DNA of 46,104 nt from a virus (IMGVR_UViG_3300046321_000130:1-46104); one strand, 5' to 3'. Shown: positions 30,317 to 40,266, counted from the first letter of the stretch. The notes: generated from the sequence alone by a model not told the origin. Numbers and translations are program-made.

Positions 30317-33075
30317 TGTCAGCACTAGTAAATGATCGTGATTTAACTCTACAAGCTACTGGATTTAGGACGAAAACAACCGCTCTAAGTATCTCTGGTA
30401 GTAGCAGTAGTTTTAAAACGCCAAAAAATGGCGCCGCTACAGTACCTTCTGTACTTACTTTAACGGCTGTACCTAGCCCTATTTATACAAATAATGCAGT
30501 TTTTACTTGGCACTATGCTCTCAGTACCTCACCTAACACCTGGGAACTACTAGCTACAGGTAGCACTCTAAATTTATCTAGTAGTAATTTTTTAACTATA
30601 CTAGGAAGTACTGCTTTATCATTATCTATTAGATGTACTGCTACAGAATCTTTATTAGATACTTCCTACGCCTTCTTTACTATTGACTACAGTAAAGAAG
30701 CCTCCGACCCTATAGTTGTAGATATTTCTAGAGTCGCCGCCGTTATTCCCTGCGACTATTCCGGAACTCCAAAAGCTAATGCTTTTAATAATACGGATAC
30801 TACAATATCTGTATTTAGAGGCGCGCAATTAGCATATAGTTCAATAGGGGCTCCAAATACCTTTAAGGTGACTATTCAAGATACTGCAGGTAGAGTACTA
30901 GGCCCCCCTAGTAACACTTCCACTAGTTTTACATTAAGCGGTATTACTGCTATAAGTGCAGACTATGCTAAGGTAGTATTTGTTATTACTATATACGATG
31001 CCTCTGGAAATCCTGAGTCCGTAACTATAGGTAAAGAAATAGGATACTCAAAAATAACTGATGGATTAGTGGGCGGAGATGCGTCCTACTACTACATAGA
31101 TACAACTACAGACATAGTGGTTAAATCAACCGCCAGTGCTAGTATACCAGGTACTCATACTAATTTTACTGCCACCGCTAAAAGAATAGTAGGTAATGGA
31201 ACTCCCACTAACTACGGGTTTTTAACCCTTACGGGTAATGCGGATGTTGAAGCCACCACAGCTGTTAATAGCATAACTACCAATATTAACAACACAGCAG
31301 GTAAGACTAGCTATACTGTAAAAATGTACAATATAGCTAATGTAGCCTCAGCTATACTTTTAGATACTCAAATAGTCCCAGTAATATTTTCGGGAGCTAG
31401 TGCTGTAAACGTAGTACTAACTAATAGCACTACTAATATACCTACTAACAGCGCAGGTACTGCAGGTATTTACAGTAATTCCGGTACTAATATTTTAGTA
31501 TATGAGGGTACAACCGCACTCACATACAATGGGGCGGGAACCACACCAGGTACTTGGAAAATTCAAAGCATAACTGCTAGTAGTATAACTGCTGGTACCG
31601 CTTCTACTCTTAATTCTACAACTGCGGCCATATCTGTTGCGTCAAATATAGTAGCTAGCACGGCTACTATATCGTATGTTATTGCAGGCACAACCTTAGC
31701 AGGGGTACCCTTCACTACTCCTTCCTATGCTCAAACATTTTCAAGATCTTTAGCAGGTGCTGCTGGTGCTGATAGTATTGTTCCTGGGCCTTCAGGTAGT
31801 AAATCTATTACTATTAACGCATACAGATGGTTACTAACTGCTCCCCCTGTTCCTACTCAAGCATTTAATTATGTATGGGGTACGGGTCCTTCTGCTTATC
31901 CTACAGGATATACAGCTTCGGCCCCTGCCAGTCCTGGTACAGGGTACAGTTTATACCAGCTAAGTTTAACTATAACGGAGGCTAATGCCTCTGCAGCCTC
32001 CACTTCCAGTAACTGGAGTGGTAGCATTATAAATACTGTTGGTTATACAGAAAAAGGTAGTAATGGTGTTCAAGGTAATTCAGCCAGAACTGCGTATATT
32101 GTTACTACTAGCAGCACCGCTCCCACGCCCCCTACACCAGCCGCGGGGGATGCACCTCCCACTAATTGGTCTTTTTCTGCTATATCTACTCTTACATCAG
32201 GGCAGTATATGTATCAGGTTGATGGTATTCTAGCTTTTGGTGGCAATATTACCTGGGGTAACCCGTACCTTAGTACACTTAAAGCAGGATCTTTAAGTGT
32301 ATTATCTGCTGATTTAGGTACTGTAGGAATTAGTAATACCGGTAGTTTAAGTACTAACAGTAAAACATATGGTTCAGGTTCGGGGGTATTTATAGGATAT
32401 AGCGGCTCCGCGTATAAATTTGATGTAGGTTCTGCTAATAGTTATCTAAGATTTGACGGAACAACAGTAATTGCTACAGGGCTAGCTATAAAATCGCCTA
32501 ATGGTAACAGTATATTTGCTACTGGAGACGGTTTATCTTTTGCTGCTAGGTTTCCTAATACTACAAACATGCCTGCAGAAAACGCTACAGTAGGGGCTGT
32601 TTTAGGTAGCAATCTAAAAGACGCCGACAGTACAACAGTACTTACTAGCAATGATATAAAAAATTCTGCTCTAACTTCAGTAATTTCAGCAGCTCAACAA
32701 GCAGCTGAAGATGCACATGCACTAGCTTCTTCAGTAGTAAGTTCTAGGGGTAGTACTAGCGCTTATTTAAGCGGATATAGTGTATGGAGCAACGCTGCAG
32801 CTAATACTTATTTTACTACTGCTCCTTTCTTCTCACCTATTATTAATGATAGGTTAACTCAGTATGATGGATTAGGGTTTAGCGAAACTAGAGTATGGGA
32901 CGGTAATGCCTGGATTAAAGTATCAGGAATATTTGACGGTAGTTTGGTAGTGGTAGGGACTGTGACTAGTGATGCTTTATCTACTAATTTAGTTACTGTA
33001 GGGCAAAGAATAGAATCAGTAGATAAAAACTTTGTTATAGATTTAGCTAATAAGTTCATAAGTGTAAGTGTATGA
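30316..33075 (+). CDS. Large tail-tip protein with Ig-like repeats
   Basis: A 919-residue protein. After a short N-terminus come several Ser/Thr/Gly-rich beta-sandwich repeats (roughly residues 45-480) with FTWHYALST- and TWKIQSITAS-type strands. A central region near 500-650 has W-rich segments (YVWGTGPSAYPTG, NWSFSAIST). The C-terminal part (about 750-919) contains a helix and a WDGNAWIKVSG strand near the end, then SLVVVGTVTSDALSTN, similar to the end of J-type central tail fibres. A structural and possibly receptor-contacting role is inferred. It overlaps the peptidase gene by four bases. Confidence 0.65.
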   Translation: MSALVNDRDLTLQATGFRTKTTALSISGSSSSFKTPKNGAATVPSVLTLTAVPSPIYTNNAVFTWHYALSTSPNTWELLATGSTLNLSSSNFLTILGSTALSLSIRCTATESLLDTSYAFFTIDYSKEASDPIVVDISRVAAVIPCDYSGTPKANAFNNTDTTISVFRGAQLAYSSIGAPNTFKVTIQDTAGRVLGPPSNTSTSFTLSGITAISADYAKVVFVITIYDASGNPESVTIGKEIGYSKITDGLVGGDASYYYIDTTTDIVVKSTASASIPGTHTNFTATAKRIVGNGTPTNYGFLTLTGNADVEATTAVNSITTNINNTAGKTSYTVKMYNIANVASAILLDTQIVPVIFSGASAVNVVLTNSTTNIPTNSAGTAGIYSNSGTNILVYEGTTALTYNGAGTTPGTWKIQSITASSITAGTASTLNSTTAAISVASNIVASTATISYVIAGTTLAGVPFTTPSYAQTFSRSLAGAAGADSIVPGPSGSKSITINAYRWLLTAPPVPTQAFNYVWGTGPSAYPTGYTASAPASPGTGYSLYQLSLTITEANASAASTSSNWSGSIINTVGYTEKGSNGVQGNSARTAYIVTTSSTAPTPPTPAAGDAPPTNWSFSAISTLTSGQYMYQVDGILAFGGNITWGNPYLSTLKAGSLSVLSADLGTVGISNTGSLSTNSKTYGSGSGVFIGYSGSAYKFDVGSANSYLRFDGTTVIATGLAIKSPNGNSIFATGDGLSFAARFPNTTNMPAENATVGAVLGSNLKDADSTTVLTSNDIKNSALTSVISAAQQAAEDAHALASSVVSSRGSTSAYLSGYSVWSNAAANTYFTTAPFFSPIINDRLTQYDGLGFSETRVWDGNAWIKVSGIFDGSLVVVGTVTSDALSTNLVTVGQRIESVDKNFVIDLANKFISVSV

Positions 33076-33596
33076 TTAGTTTATATGAATTAGTTGTTAA
33101 TAATATAGGTAAATACATAAGTATTATAGACGGTGAACCTGTACTACTAGATACAGGTTCATTTATTATATCTGATACCTTAAAAGCTAATTCGGTTTAT
33201 GTTGATAAATTTACTAAGACAGCTACCCTAGTTCCAGGAAAGTATCAATATACTGGGTATTGCTGGAATGTATTAAACAGTAATTGCGCTACTCTATGTG
33301 CTAGATGGTTAGATGATACAAATGGCACTAAGTTACTTAGTGCCATACTAAGCCTTAGTATAGAACATCGTCTTAAGGTATATAAACATGGCTATGAGGA
33401 CATACTATACCAGTATGGGTTCTCTGATAGTTCCATACCTTCTCCAGGATGTATAGTAAGATACCAATACGATAATCATATTGGTATACTTTTAGATAAT
33501 GGTAGAATACTACACCATTTAGCTAATAAGTACTCTAGTATTGATATATTAGATGCTAATAAAATTAAGAGTATTTTATGTTATTCAAAGATTTAA
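33072..33596 (+). CDS. NlpC/P60-type tail peptidase
   Basis: A 174-residue protein. The catalytic Cys is in NCATLCARWL (about residue 72), followed by a DDTNGT loop. The His is in NHIGILLDNGRILHH (about 135), and a further His pair at about 148. The layout (Cys with a WL helix, then PGCIVRY before HIG) matches tail-tip peptidases such as the NlpC/P60 part of lambda K. They cut peptidoglycan cross-links for local entry. It lies between the two largest tip proteins, with a four-base overlap upstream and a 19-base overlap downstream. Confidence 0.83.
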   Translation: MISLYELVVNNIGKYISIIDGEPVLLDTGSFIISDTLKANSVYVDKFTKTATLVPGKYQYTGYCWNVLNSNCATLCARWLDDTNGTKLLSAILSLSIEHRLKVYKHGYEDILYQYGFSDSSIPSPGCIVRYQYDNHIGILLDNGRILHHLANKYSSIDILDANKIKSILCYSKI

Positions 33597-36500
33597 CTGT
33601 TTATCCTAAAGCTCCTTTGACAAAATATGAAAATACTTTGTCAAAGGAGCAGCAATTATCTAGACAGCTACAGAAAGCTGAACCTGGCTCTTTTCTAGTA
33701 GGGGAGGGGTCGTACACGTCTGTGTCCCGCTTGGCCACAAAAGTATCTTACGTTGATTTAAATGGTAATATTGGGTCTTATGACCTACCTATATCTCCTC
33801 AAATTGCAAGTAATACATTTAGTATTATAGATTCAATATCAGATGCTTTTAATGTCTTTCCTTATTTTATTAATAGTACAGCTATAGTACCTATAGCTTT
33901 TGGTAGTACAACCATACCTAAAGTCTATACTAGAGTCTATAGAATGGGTAGTAGAGATTATTCAGTATCTACCAGCTCTAATATTGAGTTCGATGATAAT
34001 ATATTCCGACAGATGACCCCTACATCAGGTATATCTTCATACTCTTTAGACACTGTGAAACTAAGATATAATATTATCTTTGACTCCGCTACTGAGGGGG
34101 TTATATCCAGTAGTCGGACATTAGGTACTACTCTAAATGGGTCTACTGATATATCCTTAACTGGGTATACTGCTTCTAATACTTTGGCTACTATTAAATT
34201 TTACAGTGAGTTAACGTACGATACTTATATTGGGGAAAGTACTTCAAATCTTGCAATACATTGGCCTCGTACTAGCTCTGTATTTACAGCACCTTACGTT
34301 GGGTGTACTATTACCTCAATAGTATTTCCGGTAACGGAAGACGGTAGTGTAATAACGCCCTATATGGTAGGTAGCCCCGAATACCCAGCTATTGAGATTT
34401 TATGTAGGAGATCTGTAACACCTATGTATCCATTACACTATGGTGGATGTATACAGCCCGACGCATATGATTATAACCAATACGGATCTTGGTTAGGCTA
34501 CAATGTTTATAATGCTACTTACTTTAATGATGATGATAATACCGGCACTCAATCCTACACGTTTAAAGATACAGATGACCAAATAAGGAGCTTAGGTGGC
34601 TATACTGTTAGGCCTACTATAACTATAAAAAGCTTGTCTGGTACAATAATTGAAACTATTAAAAGGTTTATAGTTAAATCTAAAAGAGTGTATGCTTACA
34701 GCCAAGATAACTATGAGAATAATATAGTTCAGCAAAGAACGGAACTAACTGATAATGCCCCTAATTATGTTACTAGAAGTTCTATATCGTCACCTAGTTC
34801 TCCTATAGGTGGAGCATACGTAGACTTACAAGTAGCTTATATACCCTACGAAGAACTATACGATTTATACCTACAATATGGTGCTTGTAGAGTACTATTA
34901 ACAGTAGATATTAATAGTACTGAGCCGTATGTTTGGGATGGTATAGGTAAAGCCTCTTCCTGGAAAAGTGGTATAAGTAATACTACTGTAGAAATTAAAC
35001 TACAAGAACGGCTAGTAAAGATGGTTACCCCTATTAAACCATTTATAGAATCATCTTCCTACTATCTATTTAAACCTCCTGCGGGTGCCTCCACTTTTAC
35101 AGCTAACTACTCTTCAAAATTAGTTACTACAAAATACGATATATCTCAAGTATTTAGAGTACTAAGCGTTAACCATCTAGATGATACAATATCTTTAGGT
35201 TCGCATAATTTGACCAATACTGAACTAGTTCAATATACTAGTAGTACGTCTAGTACTATTAGTGGATTAACTAAAGACGCCTTTTACTACGTCATATACT
35301 TAGATAAAAATAACATAAAGTTAGCTACATCCTTAGATAATGCTTTAGCAAAAATACCCGTAAATATTGGTACTAGTACCTTTACTGGCATATCTAGTAT
35401 TAAGACAGCCTATTCTGTGACAGTACCTTCAAGCACCTCAGTTAGTAATAATGCTGTACAGTTTAACAACCATGGATTAGTGTCGGGGGATAGAGTAATA
35501 TATAGTAGGGTTACTGCAGGCATTGTTGGTATAGCTTCTGGTGTAGAGTACTATGTCTTAGTTATAGATAAAAACTTCTTTAAGCTCTGTGCAGCCTGGC
35601 ATCATATAGCTTTAGGTGTTACTATACCTATAAGTAACGCTAGTTCAGCAGGTACTTCTAATTTTACTAAATTAAACTCGTATACTACAAAAACACAACC
35701 TTACGGATATTTATCAGTTATACCTAACGGACAGCCTGCCTCTACTCCCACATCAAAAAGTGTTACACTAGAGTCGCTAACCTACTCTAATCATGTTATA
35801 AATATGCATGCGGATAAGTCCTTACAATCTGATATACTTTATAGCATTAGCGTACCTACAGTATCTGGGTATGTTATAGGCACTACACCAGTAACTGTAA
35901 AATCTAGTGTAGATCTAAATAACTTAAATGAGATTTTATGTACTTTAACTAATATACCTAAAGTAAGCTATCAAGATAGTTTTGTAGAGTATTATAATTA
36001 CAATACTACTAATGATAAAAATACACAATCAAGCGTATTTTTATCTTTTAATAGCTTGTCAGCAGTATCTTCTAATAGTATTGCTAGTGCAGCTCATGGG
36101 TTAACCACAGGGCAGCCAGTTAGATTTAATAATAACTCGGTAATTTCTATCGATAAGTTAAATATAGTAACTGGAGAGTACTATTTAGCTAGCCATGGAT
36201 TACTAGTTGGTACAGAGATCACGTATAAAAGTGGAGGAATATCTGTAGCAAATTTAATAGATGGTGGAGTATACTATGCTATACCTACAGGTACTAATAC
36301 TATAAGGTTGGCTAGCACTAAAAATGCGGCAACAGCAGGATCCTTTCTACCTATACCTTTATACGGTAGTTTTGGTGGTTTACGCATAGCTCAAATAGCA
36401 GATACTTCGAATTCTATAGAATTCGAAGTCCCTCACAATTTAGCTACAGGGGCAGTAATACAGTATAAAAGCGGAACACTTACTTTACCAGGATTTACTA

Positions 36501-37600
36501 ATAATACAAATTATTACGCAATTTTAGTTAATAGTACTACAATTCAGTTAGCTACTACTAGTGATAACGCCTCTTTAGGGGTAGTAAAGACTATAGCTTC
36601 TTTAGGGTCCTTAAGTGATGCTAAGAAGTTCCCTAAAGGACTTAGTTTGTATCCTACTTACTACGTAATAAAAACCGGTGCTAATTCTTTAAAACTAGCC
36701 TTGGACGAGGATTCTGCATACGCTGGAAACTATATATCTATATTGCCAGCAACAGTTGGAGACACTTGTAGTTTAGTAGGGGAAGTAACAATGCCTTCTT
36801 TAATTACAACAAGTACAGTACAGGCTATAGTACAGGGGGTTTCTAAATTAAAAAATGGTAAAGGTATACTTAGTTTAGGTTGGAAATACACTAAATCTAC
36901 TAGTTTAGCCTCTTCTCAGAATATTGACGGATTTATAGTATATCTATACGCTTCTAGTACTGACCAGGCTTACGAATTTGGTACTGATGGGGCCAATGAG
37001 AAAAAATTCTTAGTTAGCTATAATAACTCGTTTTCTTCTACAGGTAATGGTTTAATAATAACCGACGTAGATGTTAGTAAATTTTACACTGTAGGAGTTG
37101 CAGCATATCAAATACGAAGCTCATTTCTAGCTAATACTGGATTATTTTTCAATACTTATCCTTCTGAGTTTTTACGTAGTAGGATATTTAAAGATACAGG
37201 CAGAGTATCTTTTTCTTTAATTGAGGAAATGTGGTTACAATATGAGCCCGGAATATTATTAGCTGATTCAAACATAGCTAAATCAGCGTTATTTACTTTT
37301 AGAAATAAGAAAGAGTCTGTTAGATATGAGATAACTCAAGGATACCAAACTCCTAAATATCAGTTATATTTAAACGGAGCAGACGGTACATTATTTATTA
37401 CAGATTGGCTAAATGCTAGTAATATTAGGGCTAATTACTCAAGTAACGCCAATATTGATAAAATATACTTTGCAGCGGGAGCTTCCGAGTATAAGTATTT
37501 AGTCCAGAAGCAATCCCTAAGTTCTAACATAAGCTTCCCAACTAGGCAGTACGTAACGTATACTTACTCTACAGATGGCGGCTCATCAGGTAAAAAATAA
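33578..37600 (+). CDS. Giant tail-tip protein with adhesin-like repeats
   Basis: A 1340-residue protein. The N-terminal 500 residues look like a tail-tip host-specificity scaffold (QLQKAEPGSFLVGEGSY near residue 32). From about residue 525 to 1060 there are at least five repeats ending in YYVI/YYAI...IKLA...A..G, at DNA positions about 35283, 35547, 36267, 36510 and 36658. Repeats of this form are known from bacterial and phage surface adhesins. The final 270 residues have a fibronectin-like strand pattern and end in a Gly/Ser/Lys tail. It starts inside the peptidase gene. It is likely the main host-contact protein of the tip, inferred from repeats, size and position. Confidence 0.68.
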   Translation: MLFKDLTVYPKAPLTKYENTLSKEQQLSRQLQKAEPGSFLVGEGSYTSVSRLATKVSYVDLNGNIGSYDLPISPQIASNTFSIIDSISDAFNVFPYFINSTAIVPIAFGSTTIPKVYTRVYRMGSRDYSVSTSSNIEFDDNIFRQMTPTSGISSYSLDTVKLRYNIIFDSATEGVISSSRTLGTTLNGSTDISLTGYTASNTLATIKFYSELTYDTYIGESTSNLAIHWPRTSSVFTAPYVGCTITSIVFPVTEDGSVITPYMVGSPEYPAIEILCRRSVTPMYPLHYGGCIQPDAYDYNQYGSWLGYNVYNATYFNDDDNTGTQSYTFKDTDDQIRSLGGYTVRPTITIKSLSGTIIETIKRFIVKSKRVYAYSQDNYENNIVQQRTELTDNAPNYVTRSSISSPSSPIGGAYVDLQVAYIPYEELYDLYLQYGACRVLLTVDINSTEPYVWDGIGKASSWKSGISNTTVEIKLQERLVKMVTPIKPFIESSSYYLFKPPAGASTFTANYSSKLVTTKYDISQVFRVLSVNHLDDTISLGSHNLTNTELVQYTSSTSSTISGLTKDAFYYVIYLDKNNIKLATSLDNALAKIPVNIGTSTFTGISSIKTAYSVTVPSSTSVSNNAVQFNNHGLVSGDRVIYSRVTAGIVGIASGVEYYVLVIDKNFFKLCAAWHHIALGVTIPISNASSAGTSNFTKLNSYTTKTQPYGYLSVIPNGQPASTPTSKSVTLESLTYSNHVINMHADKSLQSDILYSISVPTVSGYVIGTTPVTVKSSVDLNNLNEILCTLTNIPKVSYQDSFVEYYNYNTTNDKNTQSSVFLSFNSLSAVSSNSIASAAHGLTTGQPVRFNNNSVISIDKLNIVTGEYYLASHGLLVGTEITYKSGGISVANLIDGGVYYAIPTGTNTIRLASTKNAATAGSFLPIPLYGSFGGLRIAQIADTSNSIEFEVPHNLATGAVIQYKSGTLTLPGFTNNTNYYAILVNSTTIQLATTSDNASLGVVKTIASLGSLSDAKKFPKGLSLYPTYYVIKTGANSLKLALDEDSAYAGNYISILPATVGDTCSLVGEVTMPSLITTSTVQAIVQGVSKLKNGKGILSLGWKYTKSTSLASSQNIDGFIVYLYASSTDQAYEFGTDGANEKKFLVSYNNSFSSTGNGLIITDVDVSKFYTVGVAAYQIRSSFLANTGLFFNTYPSEFLRSRIFKDTGRVSFSLIEEMWLQYEPGILLADSNIAKSALFTFRNKKESVRYEITQGYQTPKYQLYLNGADGTLFITDWLNASNIRANYSSNANIDKIYFAAGASEYKYLVQKQSLSSNISFPTRQYVTYTYSTDGGSSGKK

Positions 37601-37906
37601 ATGCCAGTAGCTAATATACTATCAGCGGGAATTCAGACTACTACATTAGGTTCTCTGGATTCTAGTATTATAACTCCAATACCTATTATAAGCTATACTA
37701 ATAGTGAGGGTAAAAAACTATCTTCTATAGGCCCTTTAGTTGTACAGGACTCTATAAACTCTAACACTACTACAAATAGTGTTAGGTTTATTATGCCAGT
37801 TATTGAGGGAGGGCAGGTAAAAGTTGTAGAAATGTGGCATACTTTTGGCGCGGAACTGTCAGAGGTATTAGATATACCAGTAACTGTAGATATAATAGGA
37901 CTATAA
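37601..37906 (+). CDS. Hypothetical tail-region protein
   Basis: A 101-residue protein I do not recognise. It begins at the base after the previous stop. The sequence alternates polar and hydrophobic residues with few charges, as in a small beta protein (SIITPIPIISYTN, VRFIMPVIEGGQVKVVEMW). It lies between the giant tip protein and three further unknown genes, all in one operon, so a tail accessory or fibre-attachment role is plausible. No motif decides. Confidence 0.68.
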   Translation: MPVANILSAGIQTTTLGSLDSSIITPIPIISYTNSEGKKLSSIGPLVVQDSINSNTTTNSVRFIMPVIEGGQVKVVEMWHTFGAELSEVLDIPVTVDIIGL

Positions 37907-37909
37907 TAC

Positions 37910-38650
37910 ATGGTAGAAAAAATAAGAATTGAACCAGACAGAATAGTTATTAAAGATTCTTTTGGTAATATATCATATGCTGCTGGTATAAGTGATACCG
38001 GCATACCATATCCTGCATATTTACGTTCAATGAACTCGTATGAAGTAAATGCTACGTATGCAAATACTTCTCAGGTATACTACAATCAATTGGCACCGAC
38101 TATATACCCTATTGATAATGTTAATTTCCCTGTGACCGCTTTACCTACCTGTGCGGGGCATATATATAAGATACTACCTGCTACTAATACGGTGGGTGCA
38201 AAAATATCTGAGTCTTCTTTGGATATAGGAGTATACTTAATGGTACCTACATTACTATATACTCAAAACGGCTCTTTAAGTAGTTATGGTAATCTAGTTG
38301 TTACAAATAAATTAGTGTCTTTAAACGCGTACACTTTTGGCAATGTATCCGTAAACGTAGTTAGATTAACATTTAATAATGGAGCTATAGGCTGGTATGG
38401 GCCTTGTGATACTGCAGGTAACTTAATTTATGTAGCGTGTAATTCGTCTCTATACTCTGCTAGCTATAAATTAACATCAAAGATTGGTACTGATGCTAAA
38501 GACACAGTTCAAGCAGCATATGCCGCTTCTGAAGCCTATACCTCTAATGTATACTTATACCAAAATACTGCGCCTTTTTCAGGCACAGGAGGTATTATAA
38601 AAATATTATTCTATTCTAGAGGAAGTCAAAAATTAAGGTTTACTAAATGA
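37910..38650 (+). CDS. Hypothetical tail-region protein
   Basis: A 246-residue protein that I do not recognise. The N-terminus (MVEKIRIEPDRIVIKDSFGN) looks like a short strand-rich attachment motif: residues 1-40 recall the start of tail proteins that read IEPDRIVIKD then YAAGISDTG. The remainder is rich in Tyr, Thr and Asn with beta-strand periodicity and ends RGSQKLRF. The next gene starts inside its stop codon (ATGA). It probably belongs to the tail-tip or fibre set by position. Confidence 0.68.
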   Translation: MVEKIRIEPDRIVIKDSFGNISYAAGISDTGIPYPAYLRSMNSYEVNATYANTSQVYYNQLAPTIYPIDNVNFPVTALPTCAGHIYKILPATNTVGAKISESSLDIGVYLMVPTLLYTQNGSLSSYGNLVVTNKLVSLNAYTFGNVSVNVVRLTFNNGAIGWYGPCDTAGNLIYVACNSSLYSASYKLTSKIGTDAKDTVQAAYAASEAYTSNVYLYQNTAPFSGTGGIIKILFYSRGSQKLRFTK

Positions 38651-39129
38651 TACATATGTCTCCCACAGGTATATACATAGCTAGCTCAGGAAAAGAACCT
38701 GAGTTACTATTATCTACTAAGTTATGTCATTTTAGATACTATGCAAGTGGTTCTATATCCTACTCTGCTAATACAGGGTCTTATTCTCAAACTGTTGCCT
38801 TGTCAGGAAAAACTTATAGAGGCAATCAGAAGGATATATATGTAGTATATATTACCCCTACTAGTGCTTCAGTAGGTAGTTTGGCTAATACTACTTATTT
38901 GAATAAGAAAATACAATTAGGTATGGCATTACCAATAAATATACAAAATAGTACTACTAAACAAAGGCTATCTACTTTTGATATACTAACTTGCAAACTA
39001 CTAGGAGATAATACTTTTGCCTCTTTAGAGTTTCAGGCCGTAGATACTTTAAACCTACATAGTAGTAACCCTGTTACTACTACTTCTATCTCCTTTAATT
39101 GGGAGCTTATTGTTTTTTCTTATGGATAA
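38647..39129 (+). CDS. Hypothetical tail-region protein
   Basis: A 160-residue protein I do not recognise. It opens MIHMSPTGIYIASSGKEPEL, similar in style to the previous protein's first residues: a short strand, then a turn. The rest is polar and strand-rich and ends SFNWELIVFSYG, a hydrophobic end strand. Either Met (38647 or 38656) could start it; the ATGA overlap with the preceding stop favours the first. It is coupled to its neighbours and is likely a small structural or fibre-associated protein. Confidence 0.67.
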   Translation: MIHMSPTGIYIASSGKEPELLLSTKLCHFRYYASGSISYSANTGSYSQTVALSGKTYRGNQKDIYVVYITPTSASVGSLANTTYLNKKIQLGMALPINIQNSTTKQRLSTFDILTCKLLGDNTFASLEFQAVDTLNLHSSNPVTTTSISFNWELIVFSYG

Positions 39130-39132
39130 ATT

Positions 39133-39351
39133 ATGGATACTAGTAACAAGCAGTTGGTAGTAAAAAGCTTACTAACTACTACTTTGCCTTATACGGAAAC
39201 TATTGCAACTGTTGCAGTATATGAAAGTGTGTCCGAAGGCATAAGGAAGTTAATTGGGGAATACGATATTACTCTACTAGATGAGTTTATAACTAATAGC
39301 AACGACCCTAAACTGTTGCTGCTTTTAATTGATAAGTTAGCGAGTATTTAA
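39133..39351 (+). CDS. Hypothetical 72-residue protein
   Basis: I do not recognise it. The first half is polar, and the second half is acidic and helical (EGIRKLIGEYDITLLDEF, then NDPKLLLLLIDKLASI). It overlaps the following start by one base and follows the previous stop closely. The codons for NDPKL contain a perfect copy of the dispersed motif (39304-39315). It could be a small chaperone or adaptor, but nothing in the sequence shows this. Confidence 0.6.
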   Translation: MDTSNKQLVVKSLLTTTLPYTETIATVAVYESVSEGIRKLIGEYDITLLDEFITNSNDPKLLLLLIDKLASI

Positions 39352-40187
39352 TGGCTTCAAATAATTTAAGAATAATATATAATAACGTAGTAGACTTAGC
39401 TACTACTACGTTATCTGCATCTACTACTGCTGGAGTAGGTACTCCAATAAATAACTTAAAAAAGCCTAGTAAAACTTTGGTATGGAGAAGCACAAATACT
39501 ACGGCTACTATAACTGTATCTTTTGGTTCATCTAAAAGTATTAGAGGAGTTGTACTGCCTTTTACTAATTTAAGTAAAACCGCTACTATTTCAGTAACAT
39601 TATCAGGAGGGGATACTTATTCTAGTGGTAATGTATTATGTTGCCCATATCAAACAGATAAAGGTATAGATGCCAGTTATCTTCCTCCAGGGGCTAGTTC
39701 CTATTCTTATGGTGGTGGTACCTATGCTAGAGTATGGTTTCCAGCTACAAAAACGTGTACTGGCTTAACTATAACTATAGTAGATACTGCTAACGTTCAG
39801 GGCTACATAGAGTGCGCTTATTTAGTAATTGGAGATTACTGGTCCCCAAAATACAATACAGGATTTGGGCTATCAATATCTCCAAAGGATGATTCTAGTA
39901 ATACTAGGATGGAGTCAGGGGACCTATTATCTACAAGAGGAACAAAACATAATAGCCTTAGTTTTGATCTTAATTGGCTTACTGATTCTGATAGGGAGTC
40001 TATATTGAATCTATTATCTAATGTAGGTACTTCTAGAGCTTTACTATTAAGTGTCTTTCCGGATAACTCTGAGGATTGGACTAGGGAAAGAGTTTATCAA
40101 ATATATGGTAAACTTACCGAGTTACCGGGAGTCACTCACCCTATGTTTGGTATATATTCTACATCTTTAGAAATTGAAGAAGTTTAA
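39351..40187 (+). CDS. Putative tail protein with jelly-roll (discoidin-like) domain
   Basis: A 278-residue protein. The N-terminal half (NVVDLATTTLSAST, then VWRSTNTTATITVSFGSSK and IRGVVLPFTNLS) has the strand order of F5/8-type or galactose-binding-like domains, which often read as a solvent-exposed binding module. The second half (SISPKDDSSNTRMESGDLL, then HNSLSFDLNWLTDSDRESI) resembles a separate domain found in tail-associated proteins, ending with TSLEIEEV. It is the last gene before a bidirectional terminator. Carbohydrate or surface binding is inferred, not shown. Confidence 0.65.
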   Translation: MASNNLRIIYNNVVDLATTTLSASTTAGVGTPINNLKKPSKTLVWRSTNTTATITVSFGSSKSIRGVVLPFTNLSKTATISVTLSGGDTYSSGNVLCCPYQTDKGIDASYLPPGASSYSYGGGTYARVWFPATKTCTGLTITIVDTANVQGYIECAYLVIGDYWSPKYNTGFGLSISPKDDSSNTRMESGDLLSTRGTKHNSLSFDLNWLTDSDRESILNLLSNVGTSRALLLSVFPDNSEDWTRERVYQIYGKLTELPGVTHPMFGIYSTSLEIEEV

Positions 40188-40190
40188 AAA

Positions 40191-40234
40191 AAAAAAATAC
40201 CTACCCTGTCTATTGATAGGGTAGGTATTTTTTT
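40191..40234. terminator. Bidirectional intrinsic terminator
   Basis: A 17-bp stem, AAAAAAATACCTACCCT with AGGGTAGGTATTTTTTT, around a 10-nt loop. A and T tracts on both sides make it efficient in both directions. Confidence 0.94.
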
Positions 40235-40237
40235 GTC

Positions 40238-40266
40238 TTGACAGTTAATAGCATACGTGGTATAAT
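40238..40266 (+). promoter_or_regulatory. Consensus sigma-70 promoter of the fibre operon
   Basis: TTGACA, a 17-bp spacer and TATAAT, both hexamers perfect, starting only four bases after the terminator stem. It leaves a leader of about 58 nt before the gene at 40331. Confidence 0.93.
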
